The notes below the pieces were generated by a model. It saw only the letters and a list, made by a program, of their open reading frames with translations. It was not told where the DNA came from and did no database searches. A program made the position numbers and the translations under genes. From Chrysoperla carnea (taxonomy: Eukaryota > Arthropoda > Insecta > Neuroptera > Chrysopidae): a stretch of 64,000 bases of DNA. Numbering within the stretch: the stretch's first letter is position 1; each line of letters begins with the position of its first letter. The stretch lies in NCBI RefSeq assembly GCF_905475395.1, contig NC_058340.1, forward strand, positions 64,830,181-64,894,180, in the 5' to 3' direction. Below, piece after piece: positions 36,546-47,127 of this stretch.

Positions 36546-37333
36546 GCGATGAAATTATGGATGTGGAAAATCCTGTGGTAAATAATGAAGAAAATATTAA
36601 AATTATCAAGAAAATTGTCCTTTTTAAGATTAAAATAATTTATAATTGAACTTTTGATATTAAAATGAAGTGTTATAAAACCTTATAACGTAAAATAAGG
36701 ATATTCAAACAATAAATGCTTTGTCTATTATACGTACTATGCAGTATAGTTTATGTACAATAACCCGAAAAAAGCCGAAGGCGTACAATGTAGGTTGGCT
36801 GAGTAGCTATATAGCCATTCTGTATCGGTTTGTAACAACTACTCCGTGCGCTTTGTCCGTCAGGTCATTGTCAGTTTCGAACAATAGATGCTCCGTATGT
36901 TATACGTATACACATGCATTACTAATAAATGAAAGGTGGGAGTCCAATAGGTTACGCACAAAAAACGTAACGAGGTCATTCGATTTCTTAGTTTTTTACT
37001 CTTCGTAAAGAGAAAACTCCAAAAAACCATTTTCATGTTATCCTTGTCCAAAACTTTGAAAATTCACTACTGGAATTGCCAACAGAGTGAGAACCACCTC
37101 TCAAAGTAGATTGACAAGGATAGTAAATATAAGGGCCTGGTCATAATACGCATGTTTTAATATACAACGTAATATCCTGGCGCGTATTTTAAATAAGATT
37201 ATACCCTTTGAAAATACACTACATTTTAAAATACATGATCATACGATCATATGATCATATGATCATATGAAATGTCAATTTGAAATATAAACACATCATT
37301 GAAACAGCTGATTCCGGTTATACGATCATGCCT

Positions 37334-37477
37334 CCTTAGATCATATATTTTAAACAGGCCTCCAACTATTTTCATCTTTGTTTATCTACTCTCATCTTTG
37401 TTAATCTACTCTGTGACGCCAAAATACATATACTTGGTATACACTGGGCTCATCCATTTAAAATATATGATCTAAGG
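37334..37477 (+). mobile_element. 144-bp TIR element (MITE)
   Basis: Arms CCTTAGATCATATATTTTAAA (37334-37354) and TTTAAAATATATGATCTAAGG (37457-37477) are inverted, with one mismatch. There is no coding content. Confidence 0.55.
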
Positions 37478-37848
37478 TCCAAAAAATGTTTGCATGCCAT
37501 GAAAATTTAGTAAAACATTTCATAAGTTAAATATAAACGATATCGATTCAGATGAAAACCCTTTTTCTTATGATATCCGTTATATTTTAAGAACTTTTCA
37601 TCACACAATTCCTAATAAAAAGAAGGAGGAAATATTCAAAATAAATTATTACATAATTTAAAATCAGTCATTTTGACGTTTAATCAACCAAATAAATATT
37701 ACAACATCTAATAATTATTAATTTAAAATCACATTAATCATTTTGACGTTTAAATTAACCAAATAATACATTTAATAATTATGTACATTTAAAATTTAAA
37801 AAAAAGTATCACATTCTTACTTAAATTATAAATTAATCTATTCAGCCA

Positions 37849-38554
37849 TTATTCATTGGTTCTATATTTTCGAATATAGCCCATGGAAATGGAATTTTCT
37901 AGTGGCAATAACACAATTTTCTTCTGCTTGTGTAATTCTAAAATAGAAAAATATTTCAATTATTTTGTGGCCAGTTACGAACTTTCAAAAATTCGAATCT
38001 AGACATTAGCAATGTCTCTTGCATAATTTTTTTTTTAGTACTGTTAATAAAGTTGGAATGTATGGAAAATTTGGGAAACAGCACCGATTTTAATGAAACT
38101 TATTGTAAAGTGTTTGTAGGATTCTAAAGCACATTTAGCCAACTTAATCTATTCACAAGGGGGCATTGGGCCCCAGTGACGTAGTTCTGGGGCTGCGTAT
38201 GTCCCCCGTTGTGGCCCTATGCCGTCCTATGACTAAGCTAAGTTGGCTGTATGTTCTTGGGTACTAAAATCGGTACTGTTTCTCGAATTTTCCACTATCT
38301 ACATTTTTTTCCGCGTTATTCATTGGATTAAACTAAACCGCTAATATATCTAAAAATTTCCTTCATTAATTATTTTGGACCGGACGGCACGAGAACACAG
38401 TTTGTTTTTTTGATTTACATTACCTAATAAGTAGCCAAATGTGGATGCAGCCTTTAATCTGTTAGTTTGATTTGGTGGACACAAAGTTAAAAATGGAATA
38501 TCTTCTAGTCCTTGATTCCAAAATTCTTTTATTCGGTTCCAAATATCTTTTTTG
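37849..38554 (-). CDS. REC8: REC8 exons 12-13: C-terminal winged helix
   Basis: Exons 38424-38554 and 37849-37937 encode residues of about 627-699, the domain that binds the SMC1 head. KAASTFGYLLELHKQKKIVL corresponds to the family RxxAARxFYxLLVLxxQxxxxxxQ pattern. The stop TAA is at 37849-37851. Confidence 0.88.
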
Positions 38555-41500
38555 CTGCAAGATTGAAAAACAAATCATGTCATTTTGTTTGAAATCATAA
38601 AGCGGAACAAATAGTAAAATTTAATTTGGATTTTTTCAAAAAATATTATCGGTTCCCGAAATTCTAAAACAATCAATCTGAATATAAAAACGAACTTACA
38701 ATTTATCTGTTTTGGTGTAAAAAATGTTTGATGATTCTGAAGATTTTTCTTGTCTTCTCTCTTTCTCCTGTCGGATTACATTTTCTTGTGTTATTTCAAG
38801 ATCTAGATTCTCATTAATTAACGAAGGAAGTGGTTCTAGAATTGCTTGTATGTTCTCCACTGTTTGTTCTTGCACCACTTCAGGCTCTTGAATGGCACTA
38901 ATTGTTTGTATAATATCTGTTGGCACTGAATGTTCCGTTCTTTGATCAAGTTTATCCGTTGGCACTGGATCTTCCGTTATTTGATCAAGTTTTTCCTTTG
39001 GTTCTGAAGCTCCATGTCTATGGGTTGTCTAAAAACAAATAAATCTTTAAATTTTACAAATATCGGCCATGTGTTCCTTGACACAGTCCTAAATCTTATT
39101 TCGAAAACAATAAGAGATTGGGCAAACTCGGATTACACAAAGGATCAAATAAATGTATTACTATTTCCATTCTTCCAAAAAAATTTAATTTAATAAGGAA
39201 TATTCATGAAATTTAAATTTAGTTCAAATATTTTTCTTCCGTAACTTTAATGACTGGACATTTCAACTAAACCATTATTTTAGTAATTAATATCCTTTTT
39301 AATTACTTAAAATTAAAACGGAAATTCAAATTTTTATACGGACGTGACATCATAGTACGGGCTTGTCAAATTTGTTGACATACTATATGATATTAATTAC
39401 TTACATTTTGTATGGTATTTCATTAAATTATACTATTCTACGGCTTTTTATTAGAAAAATTAATAATAACGAGTGTAAATTCTGTGTTGTAAATTCATTT
39501 TTTTAAAGTGTAAATTATACATTGAACTGTCAAAAGTTGACAGATCACGTACTTATACGTCATTTAAATATCTCAAAATTATAATGTATTTTAAATATTT
39601 TTTTACTCATAAATACAGCATTTTTAAGCAGTATTTATATTTTTTACTTTGTTATAACGGTGTAAACAATGAATTAAAAATATTAAAAGAATATATGAAT
39701 ATTCCCTATTAACCTAGAGAAGAAAATATAAAATATGATTTTATCGATGGATGCGCGCATGAGTTTTTTAATTAAATAAAAGTTATTGTCGATCTTGTCA
39801 CGATAAAAAGAAAATACTATAATAGGGTACCTACAGATCGTTTACTTTGAATTGAATCTTGATCACTACCCTCTCTGATTGTTTCTAAAAAAGGTTGTGA
39901 TTTTTGTTGTACTTTCTGAACCTTTGATATATTGTCCGTACATGATTTTTTCTCTGTTGAACTGGGTAACGTACTTTGCTCCAAACTTAAACGTTTCTAA
40001 AAATAACAAAAAAAAAACATTTAAACACAGAATTCAAGGAACTGGAGCAATTAATTGGTCAGATATTCAACACGCGCAACAAATATCAGGCTCAATAATA
40101 CTCACACTGACGCGCGGTGTTTCGAAGTTCGTCAAAGATGGATTGGATGCTAAATTTCCACTTGTTTCTGTTTCACCTGCTACATTCGTATTTGACCTAA
40201 AATAGTACACAAAATTTTGATTTTATTATAGAACCAAAACAATTGTATCATTTCGTTTCGAACTCTTCGACGAGATTGCATATGTTTTAGGAAACATTTC
40301 ATCAAAATCCGTCATTCATTCAAAAAGACACCTATTTATCTTACTTAACTAACATTATAAATGTGAAAGTAACTTTGTTTGTTACGTTTTCAAGCCTAAA
40401 CCGCTGAATCAATTTTGATTATTTTCGGTTTAAACATAGATGGGACCTCGGGAAAGGAAATACAGGGTGGACCATAAAGGTATTAAAAAGAATTAAATAA
40501 TTTTAGAAATATTTTGGATGTTTTTCTTAAGGACCCTTACTTGATTCCTAATATTTTTTTCAGAATATCATTTTCATCATGATGTGAGGGGCGTGCCACA
40601 AATTCCCAAATGAAATTTCGTCGAATTTCTTGTGACATAATATTACGGTGAGCAGGAATACAAAATAAATTTTCATTGTTGATTTTCAATTCACGTAGTT
40701 TCAAATCAACTTCATGCATTCTTGTTGGCCATGGTTTAGTCTAGAAAAAATTAAAATAATAATGAATCATATATAGTGTGTCCCCGGAGAGAGGTAACTA
40801 TACTTGTAAATTTTCTTATTTTGCATTTTAAGAAAAAAAGTCATTATTTATAAGAAGTTATGCTTATTATGAAAAGTATGTAGGAATATTTAAAACTTCT
40901 TAATAATGTACAGGGTAGCCGAAAATTTGGTATCACTATTTTTTTTTTTTTTTTGGGTAAACTACCCTTCGTTTTTAAAAGTTGACAAAATGTTACTTAA
41001 AAAAAGTTACTCGAAATTAACAATTATGACTCTATGCAAAATATCAAGTAGATCTTTCCAACTTTTACAATTCCATTCTTAGTGAATGGAATTGTCTAGT
41101 TAGTGAACTATCTATATAATTTGTTTGGGTCTATTTTCCTGTGCGACCTCTCCCACCATTATCTCTTCTGTATGTTGTTAATAATTCAGTGGTTTATACT
41201 CACCTCATCAAGTGTTTCCTTTATCTGTCGTTTGAGTATATCACTTGGAATGCTTGTTTCGAGATCTATTAAACATCCACGTTTACGTTTTCGTCCACGC
41301 CTTTCAACTGGTGTAATATTAATTTGACTCTGCAATTCTATCAGACTTACATCTAACGGCGCCTAAAAAAATTTTTTACTTTAAATATATCAGCCGTAAT
41401 GGCAATTTTAGACCTATCGTAACATTTATAATAATAGGGTTTAGAATTCCTAATAGCTAGTTCGTTCTCCTTTCCCTTTCCCATCGACATGGCGCTTCTA

Positions 41501-44500
41501 AACGTTGCTTATCCAGCATTTTTGAATTTAACGTTATCCTGATGGGTAATGTTGTCTTATTTGCGAAGCAGGAAATGTCAAATCCTTCCTTACTTTATAC
41601 GGCGGATTTCCCCGTTAAGGGATTATCAGGTAGCAGAACTGATCAACTCGTACTATGATCTATGACATCTGCTTGATCGACGATAAATCACCCCCTAACG
41701 AATTACCTAATGTAAATCCCGTAGGGTACGAAAAAAGAAGATTTTTAACTTCTGAAATCCCTCTCCAATTAGAATCGTGACTTTCAAAAATTTTAAATAA
41801 TAGTAATTCACACTTACAGCTGTATCTGCTCCTGGACGTGCAGTTGGTAATGGTGTAGATTCAATTTGTGGTCCAAAAGTCGTACCTATTTCAGCAATTG
41901 TTTCACTAATCATTCTTTCGGTTTCAGTTGCTTGTCGTAAACCTTGATCTTCAACACTCGGGTAACTTATTATTTCATCCAAATTCACATTTCTAATTCT
42001 TCCCACAGTTGGTGATTTATTTACTAACCTATTTAATTCGAGGAAATTTTATTAATTTACTGTAAGCTGATAAAATTCCAACTCACAAGGAGAATTCGAA
42101 TTGCTTTAGTTTATCAATCCCATTTTGACAAAAAATGAGAATGATAAAAAAAATTTTAACGTTTCAAAGAACGAAGAATTCGAATTCTACGTTGTTCTCG
42201 ATTTTTCAGGAATTGGACGACAAACAATCCGATTCGTCGATCATAACTGAAAAAATCTTACAATTTTGACATAAAATCAGTAATCAGCGGCTCCAAAAAC
42301 TCCAGCGATTCAATTATGGAATGAATTACTTAAATTTTCGAATTCTGGCCGCGATTTTGGCCTTCAGCCGTGATAACTTAAGGTAGAATTTCTAATGCGA
42401 CCCATTCCGAAGGAGCAACTATAATATATCAAGGAGGAATATATCAGGCATGTTTTAAGAACATACCAATCGACTGAATTCTCTCTGCAAATATGCGCTC
42501 CCAGTCGTGCGACTATAATCTCGAAATATTTACCAAGAAATTGTTTAAAATTCATGAAATCACCGTTATTATGAGATTCTAGGCGATTTTTCAGAATCTA
42601 TGTATCCAATCAACAACGAACCTGATTTTTGAATTGTTTGTGTCTTAATTATCTTATATACTTTTTGAGTTGTTCGGAATTATTGAAATAAATACCACGA
42701 TACTGGAAATAAAATTTTATTTCGAGTTCGTGGTATTTATCAAGTTTATTTGATGATTGGCCGAGTTTTTTCTTTCCTATATGAAGGATGGTCTTCAGTC
42801 GCGGTTTAGAAATTCCACCTTAGGGATAAAATTTAAAAAAAAAAAAGAAGGTTAAAATAAATCAAACTGTTGGAATATTGTAAACTGACGTAATAGGATC
42901 AACAGATGGGACTTCTGTATTTGCAAATTCAGGAGGAACTGGATGGATATCCACTGTAACTGTAATTTGTTGATGGGATTGTGATTGTGATTGCTCATCT
43001 TCAATTGTTTTATCTATGGCAGAAACAGGACCGGGAGGAGGTATTTCCTGAAGGAAATAACCAGGAATATTTTCATCACCAATATCACCCTGCAAATTAA
43101 ATGTTAATAAGGATTTATTTGGAAAACAGATATATTTTCAATACGACCTTTAATAATGATTTTGTAAACAAAAGTGAGGACTTACCACTGGGAGCGATTC
43201 TCTATTTAATGGCGCTAATTCATCTCGAACTTGTATAGAACTTTCATTCTGGACTAGATTCATTGATGGATTTAACAATAAATTTGGGTTTATATGTGGA
43301 AGGGAACGTTGCATATTTTTCATCTAAAAAAATATATGGAATGTTTAGCTTATAATATACAGTGTGTCCCGGATAGAGGTAACTATACTTGTAAATTTTC
43401 TTATTTTGCATTTTAAGAAAAAAAGTCATTCTTTATAAGAAGTTTTTCTTATTCTGAAAAGTATGTAGGAATATTTAAAACTTCTTAATAATGTACAGGG
43501 TAGCCAAAAATTTGGAATCACTATTTTTATTTTTGTTAAACTACCCTTCTTTTTTATAAATTGGCGAAATGTTACCAAATCACTAAATTTATGCAATATT
43601 GTTAGATTTTGTTAGATTTATGTAATAGAATTTGAGACTATATTCTGTAATTTTCTATAAAACTTACATTGCGCCGTATTTCATCTTGTATTTCAGGCTC
43701 TAACTGATTCGTTAATCTCCTTTTCGCTTTTTTTTGCTTTGGACGTGTCTCTGTGCTTTGCTTTGCCCTTTTATGAACTTGGTGGAATATAATTGAATCA
43801 TCTGAATCAAATAAATGATCCAAATTTAGTAAAATTTCATGTTAGATTATTGAAAGAGGAATTTCAGGTAGGTTTCCTTCCTGACCAGAACAAACAAAAT
43901 TTAGATGTTTTTACCGCACCATTTTAGAGATAAATAAATTAAAATTATGCAAAAATACAAGCTCTTATGATTGTTTTTGTTTAATTTTACTGGAAATAGG
44001 GCATTATCGATACACCCCTTCTTTAGTATATTATTCGTTGTGTGCGTAGTCATGATAGGGACAATAAAATCGATGCCAGCTCGCTTCCAGTGAAAAATTT
44101 AGGCGTTAAAGGAGGCTGTTATGATTAATTTGCAATTCTTTACATGTTAATGTTATTAAAAAATGTCAAATTAAAATTATTGAAAAACACTAATTAATTA
44201 AACTTAATGCATTAAAAATTGTGAAAATAAGAAATCAAATTGCACAAATATTATTTTTCAAATGTAAATTATCATAATTATTTATTTAAAAATTTGTGAC
44301 ACAACGATATTAAATTTTCAATGTAAATCATAAATGCAATCCATACAATTATATATGCATCCATACAATTCTATAATTAAAGTAGTGTATCGTTACCATG
44401 GAAACGCCTCCAAAAAAACGCATGCACGTTGCGAATAGAAATAGTTTTAGAAAGTAATAGTTTTATAGAAATTTTATAAAAACTTACGTAGTAAATACTC

Positions 44501-44813
44501 TACTTGGCGTAAATAAATATAAGTTAAACCAAATGAAAGTTGAGCTGCTAAATATAACGAAAATCTCTTCTTTGGATTACCCGAATTACTTGCTATGTAC
44601 TTCATGATTTCATCGCTATGTTAGAATAATTAAAAAAAATAATTAGAAAAAAAAATAATTTTGAAATGTTTTTATTCACAAATACCTTTTACGAGCAATA
44701 TTAATCGATAAATATTCAGCCTTTGTTATTTTCAATGACGAGCGGCAAGTTGACACACTCCATAGTAAAGCAAATTTACCATTTTTATGTAATAATATTT
44801 GGTCGTAAAACAT
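37849..44813 (-). CDS. REC8: Meiotic cohesin kleisin REC8, complete, 13 exons, 699 aa
   Basis: REC8 closes the SMC1-SMC3 ring in meiosis and holds sister chromatids until separase cuts it. Exons 5' to 3': 44686-44813, 44488-44615, 43668-43801, 43186-43323, 42890-43089, 41818-42028, 41204-41362, 40541-40740, 40106-40196, 39835-39996, 38700-39028, 38424-38554, 37849-37937. Phases agree and give 2100 nt with the stop. The N-terminus MFYDQILLHKNGKFALLWS and ...RFSLYLAAQLSFGLTYIY fit REC8 better than mitotic RAD21. The C-terminus (FWNQGLEDIPFLTLCPPNQT, then KAASTFGYLLELHKQKKIVL) is the kleisin winged helix. The exon 5 donor (AC-gtcagt) is the least certain splice. Introns hold MITE A copy 3, repeats B and D and a foldback element. 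Confidence 0.92.
38061..38296 (+). mobile_element. Foldback/TIR element in REC8 intron 12
   Basis: Long imperfect inverted arms: TGGAAAATTTGGGAAACAG plus CACCGATTTTA at 38063-38092, and the complement at 38264-38294. An inner pair (AGCCAACTTAA / CTAAGTTGGCT) and a GC-rich core with GGGGGCAT/ATGTCCCCC are also present. About 236 bp, non-coding. Confidence 0.6.
39194..39708 (-). mobile_element. MITE family A, copy 3 (REC8 intron 10)
   Basis: 515 bp, opposite orientation to copies 1 and 2, with internal losses (the GCGCTCTCTGTT stretch is missing). Ends are AAGGAATATTCATG and ATGAATATTCCCTA. Confidence 0.85.
39835..39996 (-). CDS. REC8: REC8 exon 10 with candidate separase site
   Basis: Residues 464-517. 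ETIREGSDQDS (about 501-511) resembles the vertebrate RAD21 separase site EIMREGS (consensus E-x-x-R, cut after Arg, here Arg504), followed by acidic and serine residues as at known sites. This is inference from motif similarity. Confidence 0.5.
40773..40995 (+). repeat. Repeat family B, copy 1 (REC8 intron 7)
   Basis: It starts AGTGTGTCCCCGGAGAGAGG, then TAACTATACTTGTAAATTTT, and later GTACAGGGTAGCC. It matches 43360-43576 with few differences, apart from a longer T run. No coding potential. Confidence 0.75.
41363..42889. other. REC8 introns 5 and 6 with exon 6 between
   Basis: Intron 6 (41363-41817) shows nothing. Intron 5 (42029-42889) shows only a hairpin-like pair, ATACCACGA...AAATAAAA and TTTTATTT...TCGTGGTAT, at about 42694-42740. 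Confidence 0.45.
43186..44813 (-). CDS. REC8: REC8 exons 1-4: N-terminal SMC3-binding domain
   Basis: Residues 1-176. MFYDQILL opens as in all kleisins. KRFSLYLAAQLSFGLTYIYL aligns with RFSLYLSAQLQIGVIRVY of mammalian REC8, and LLHDDSIIFHQVHKRAKQ with its LVEDIQHILERLHRAQLQ. Exon 4 ends in an LPHINPNLLLNPSMNL stretch where REC8 has LPSLLLPNHLAMM. This continuous agreement is the main reason to call REC8 and not RAD21. Confidence 0.9.
43360..43576 (+). repeat. Repeat family B, copy 2 (REC8 intron 3)
   Basis: 217 bp beginning CAGTGTGTCCCGGATAGAGG, in the same plus-strand orientation as copy 1. It begins only 37 bases upstream (transcriptionally) of exon 4's acceptor, so the insertion sits in the branch-point zone. 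Confidence 0.75.
44028..44445 (-). repeat. Repeat family D, copy 2 (REC8 intron 2)
   Basis: Reverse-oriented partner of 33508-33909. Both are anchored by GGAGGCGTTTCCATGGTAAC and CTACGCACACAACGAAT, with several small indels between them. Confidence 0.75.
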
Positions 44814-45771
44814 TTTTAAGATACTAAATTCGCAAAAAGTTCTTGAATAGTTTCTGATGTAACGGTCTTCAATGAAATGCTTCTACTTTTAACAAACTTT
44901 TTTAACAAACAAATTAATTTTAAATTTACCAACACATTCACATATATAAATAACGCATGCGTGTGAAAAAGTTTTCAAAGATATGTTTTAAGACGTTAAA
45001 CAGACAAAGAAAGCTTTATAAGAATAAAATACATAAATATGTCTGTCTTGTTTTAATAATAAAAATAAGAGATTTTATAATTTAAAAAGTTTTAAAATTA
45101 CGCATGTATGTTATAAAAAAAGAAAGAGTTATATTTTAGTACATAATATATATCTATCTATCTTTGTTATGTGTTTTTAGTTAAAATATTGGTTGGAAGT
45201 GGTTGCTTAACTATACTTTGAAACTACGCATGTCTTTATGTTTGGTGATTTGGACGATCACATTTTGCGTAATAGGTAGGTCAAGATGTAAGCGCATGTG
45301 TATATGTACGTTTATTTTAGTGGTTTTGTTGCATATCAAAGACTATAGGATAGACAAGAAGCAGAAGTATAATTATAAGTGACATCTGGAGTCTGAGGCG
45401 ATCAACTATTAAGTTTGTAGGCCTTTGCGGGTATGGCTATTAAGTTTAACTACTTTGCGGGGGTGACTATTAACTATTAAGTTTGAAAGCCTGACTCGGT
45501 AGAGGCGCTGAAACTCGTATACTACGATTTTACATTAGCTCATATGGGCTGCTTCTCCTCTATCCTATGCTCTTTGTTGCATATTTGTCTTGTTGCTATG
45601 CGGGTTTGTATAATATTCTATGGTTAATATATTGGTACAGCTAGGGTTGCCAACTTTTTTTGACAAAAAAAACGTATACAGTGGTTTGGATAGGAAAAAC
45701 AAAAAAGTATTATTATTATTATTAAGAAGTTACATACATATATTTTTTTTGTTATAAATAAATAAAAATCG

Positions 45772-46337
45772 TTATATATTTTAAATTTTGTTTTCTTTTT
45801 TAAATTTTCTATCCTACTTTTTTTTCCAGAACAAAATTATCAATTAATTAATTATTTAGTAACGGTAGTTAATTATATTGTTATACATAAGCCTGGTGGC
45901 AGAGTGGATATAGCACTTGCCTATGAAACCAAGATACGATGGTTCGTATCCTGGTTATATATTTTAATTTTGTTTTATTTTTTAAATTTTCTATCCTACT
46001 TTTTCTTTCAGAACAAATCTATCAATTAATTAATTATTTAGTAAAAGTAAGTATTAAGTTAATTATATTTTTATACATAAGCCTGGTGGCAGAGTGGATA
46101 TAGCACTTGCCTATGAAACCAAATTACGGTGGTTCGTTTTCTGGTTATACATTTTAATTTTGTTTAATTTTTTTAATTTTCTATCCTATTTTTCAATTTC
46201 AGAATAAAATTATCAATTAATTAATTATTTAGTAAAGGTAAGTATTAAGTTAATTATATTGTTATATATAAGCCTGGTGGCAGAGTGGATATAGCACTTG
46301 CCTATGAAACCAAGGAACACTGATTCGTATCCTGGTA
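45772..46337 (+). repeat. Three-unit tandem array of a tRNA-like SINE-type unit
   Basis: Head-to-tail units of about 190 bp, each with an AT-rich leader (TATCAATTAATTAATTATTT) and a tRNA-like tail: 45891-45956, 46081-46147 and 46272-46337. Each tail has an A-box-like TGGCAGAGTGGATA, the stretch CACTTGCCTATGAAACCAA, and a B-box-like GGTTCGTATCCTGG (units 1 and 2; unit 3 is TGATTCGTATCCTGG). The T stem does not pair well, so these look like tRNA-derived repeats rather than working tRNA genes. Confidence 0.7.
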
Positions 46338-46504
46338 TGGATAATATTTTTACGTTTAAATTAAATGAATTTTCCCTGATGTTTAAATTTCCCACTCTTT
46401 TTATAGTTCAAATTATCTATATAACCCGCCCTCTTGCCATTAATAATGACAATTATACCATATGTCATAAATCACAATTCTGTCAGGGGGTGGGAATTTA
46501 AATA

Positions 46505-46880
46505 ATCATAAATATATCTCACTCTTTAAAATCATGTTCTCCTGTACAAAATATTCAAAATATGTACAAAAATGGCTTAAATAAGAAACTTTGTAATAAG
46601 AGAATATGTCATATAGTTTATCTCATTCATATTCTCCTATTACAAAATATTAAATTTTTATTTATAAAATTAAAAAATCGCTTGTTAAGACTAAAATTTG
46701 AAATTTTGTAACAGGAGAACATGTCATATATTTTATCCCACTTTTTTGTAACACATTCGCCTATTACAAAATATTAGAAAAAATACTTATTTTGCTTGTT
46801 TTTTTTTTTGTTGTACTTGCTAAATGAAATTTTATAAGACTTTGTAATAAGAGAACATGTTATTTCACAAAAAAAAAATT
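46505..46880 (+). repeat. AT-rich tandem/inverted motif tract
   Basis: Alternating TTTGTAATAAGAGAACATGT-like words and their inverse (TTCTCCTATTACAAAATATT) recur four or more times. A flanking pair (TGTCATAAATCAC...CAGGGGGTGGGAATT) lies at about 46462-46500 and 46910-46945, bounding the tract. Confidence 0.5.
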
Positions 46881-47065
46881 AATTATGTTAATCCCACTTT
46901 TCTACTTATGTCATAAATCACTCTTCTGCCAGGGGGTGGGAATTAAAATAACATAAAATATAGCTCGCTCTCTTACTTTATGTGTACCTTTTGGTTCTCA
47001 TAACAATTTTCAAAAAAAAACCTCTCGGCATAATTACTTATTTAATTAAAAATTAATCGGGACAA

Positions 47066-47127
47066 TGCTAGATACGAACCTAGGTACTCCGTAACCTGAG
47101 GCGACTTTGTTAACCACTACTGCACCT
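47066..47127 (-). repeat. tRNA-like/SINE remnant
   Basis: The minus strand has GGTGCAGTAGTGGTTAACAA (A-box-like) and CTAGGTTCGTATCTAGC (B-box-like) with tRNA-like spacing. There is no complete cloverleaf. Confidence 0.45.

Larger units (their letters stand above)
35755..37848. other. Convergent intergenic region, ICE1-like to REC8
   Basis: It holds a reverse-transcriptase fragment (36195-36545), a (ATGATCAT)n-like run (37234-37270) and a 144-bp TIR element (37334-37477). No gene is seen. Confidence 0.5.

Noticed and set aside
36721-37051. Overlapping open frames on both strands
   Set aside because: Both are short, lack any family likeness and lie in intergenic DNA between two convergent genes.
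43324-43429. Extension of REC8 exon 4 into the upstream open frame
   Set aside because: A good acceptor (tttttttag) at 43324-43325 ends the exon, and the extra frame runs into repeat family B.
45891-46337. Three functional tRNA genes
   Set aside because: A and B boxes are present but the T and acceptor stems do not pair and the anticodon loop is irregular.
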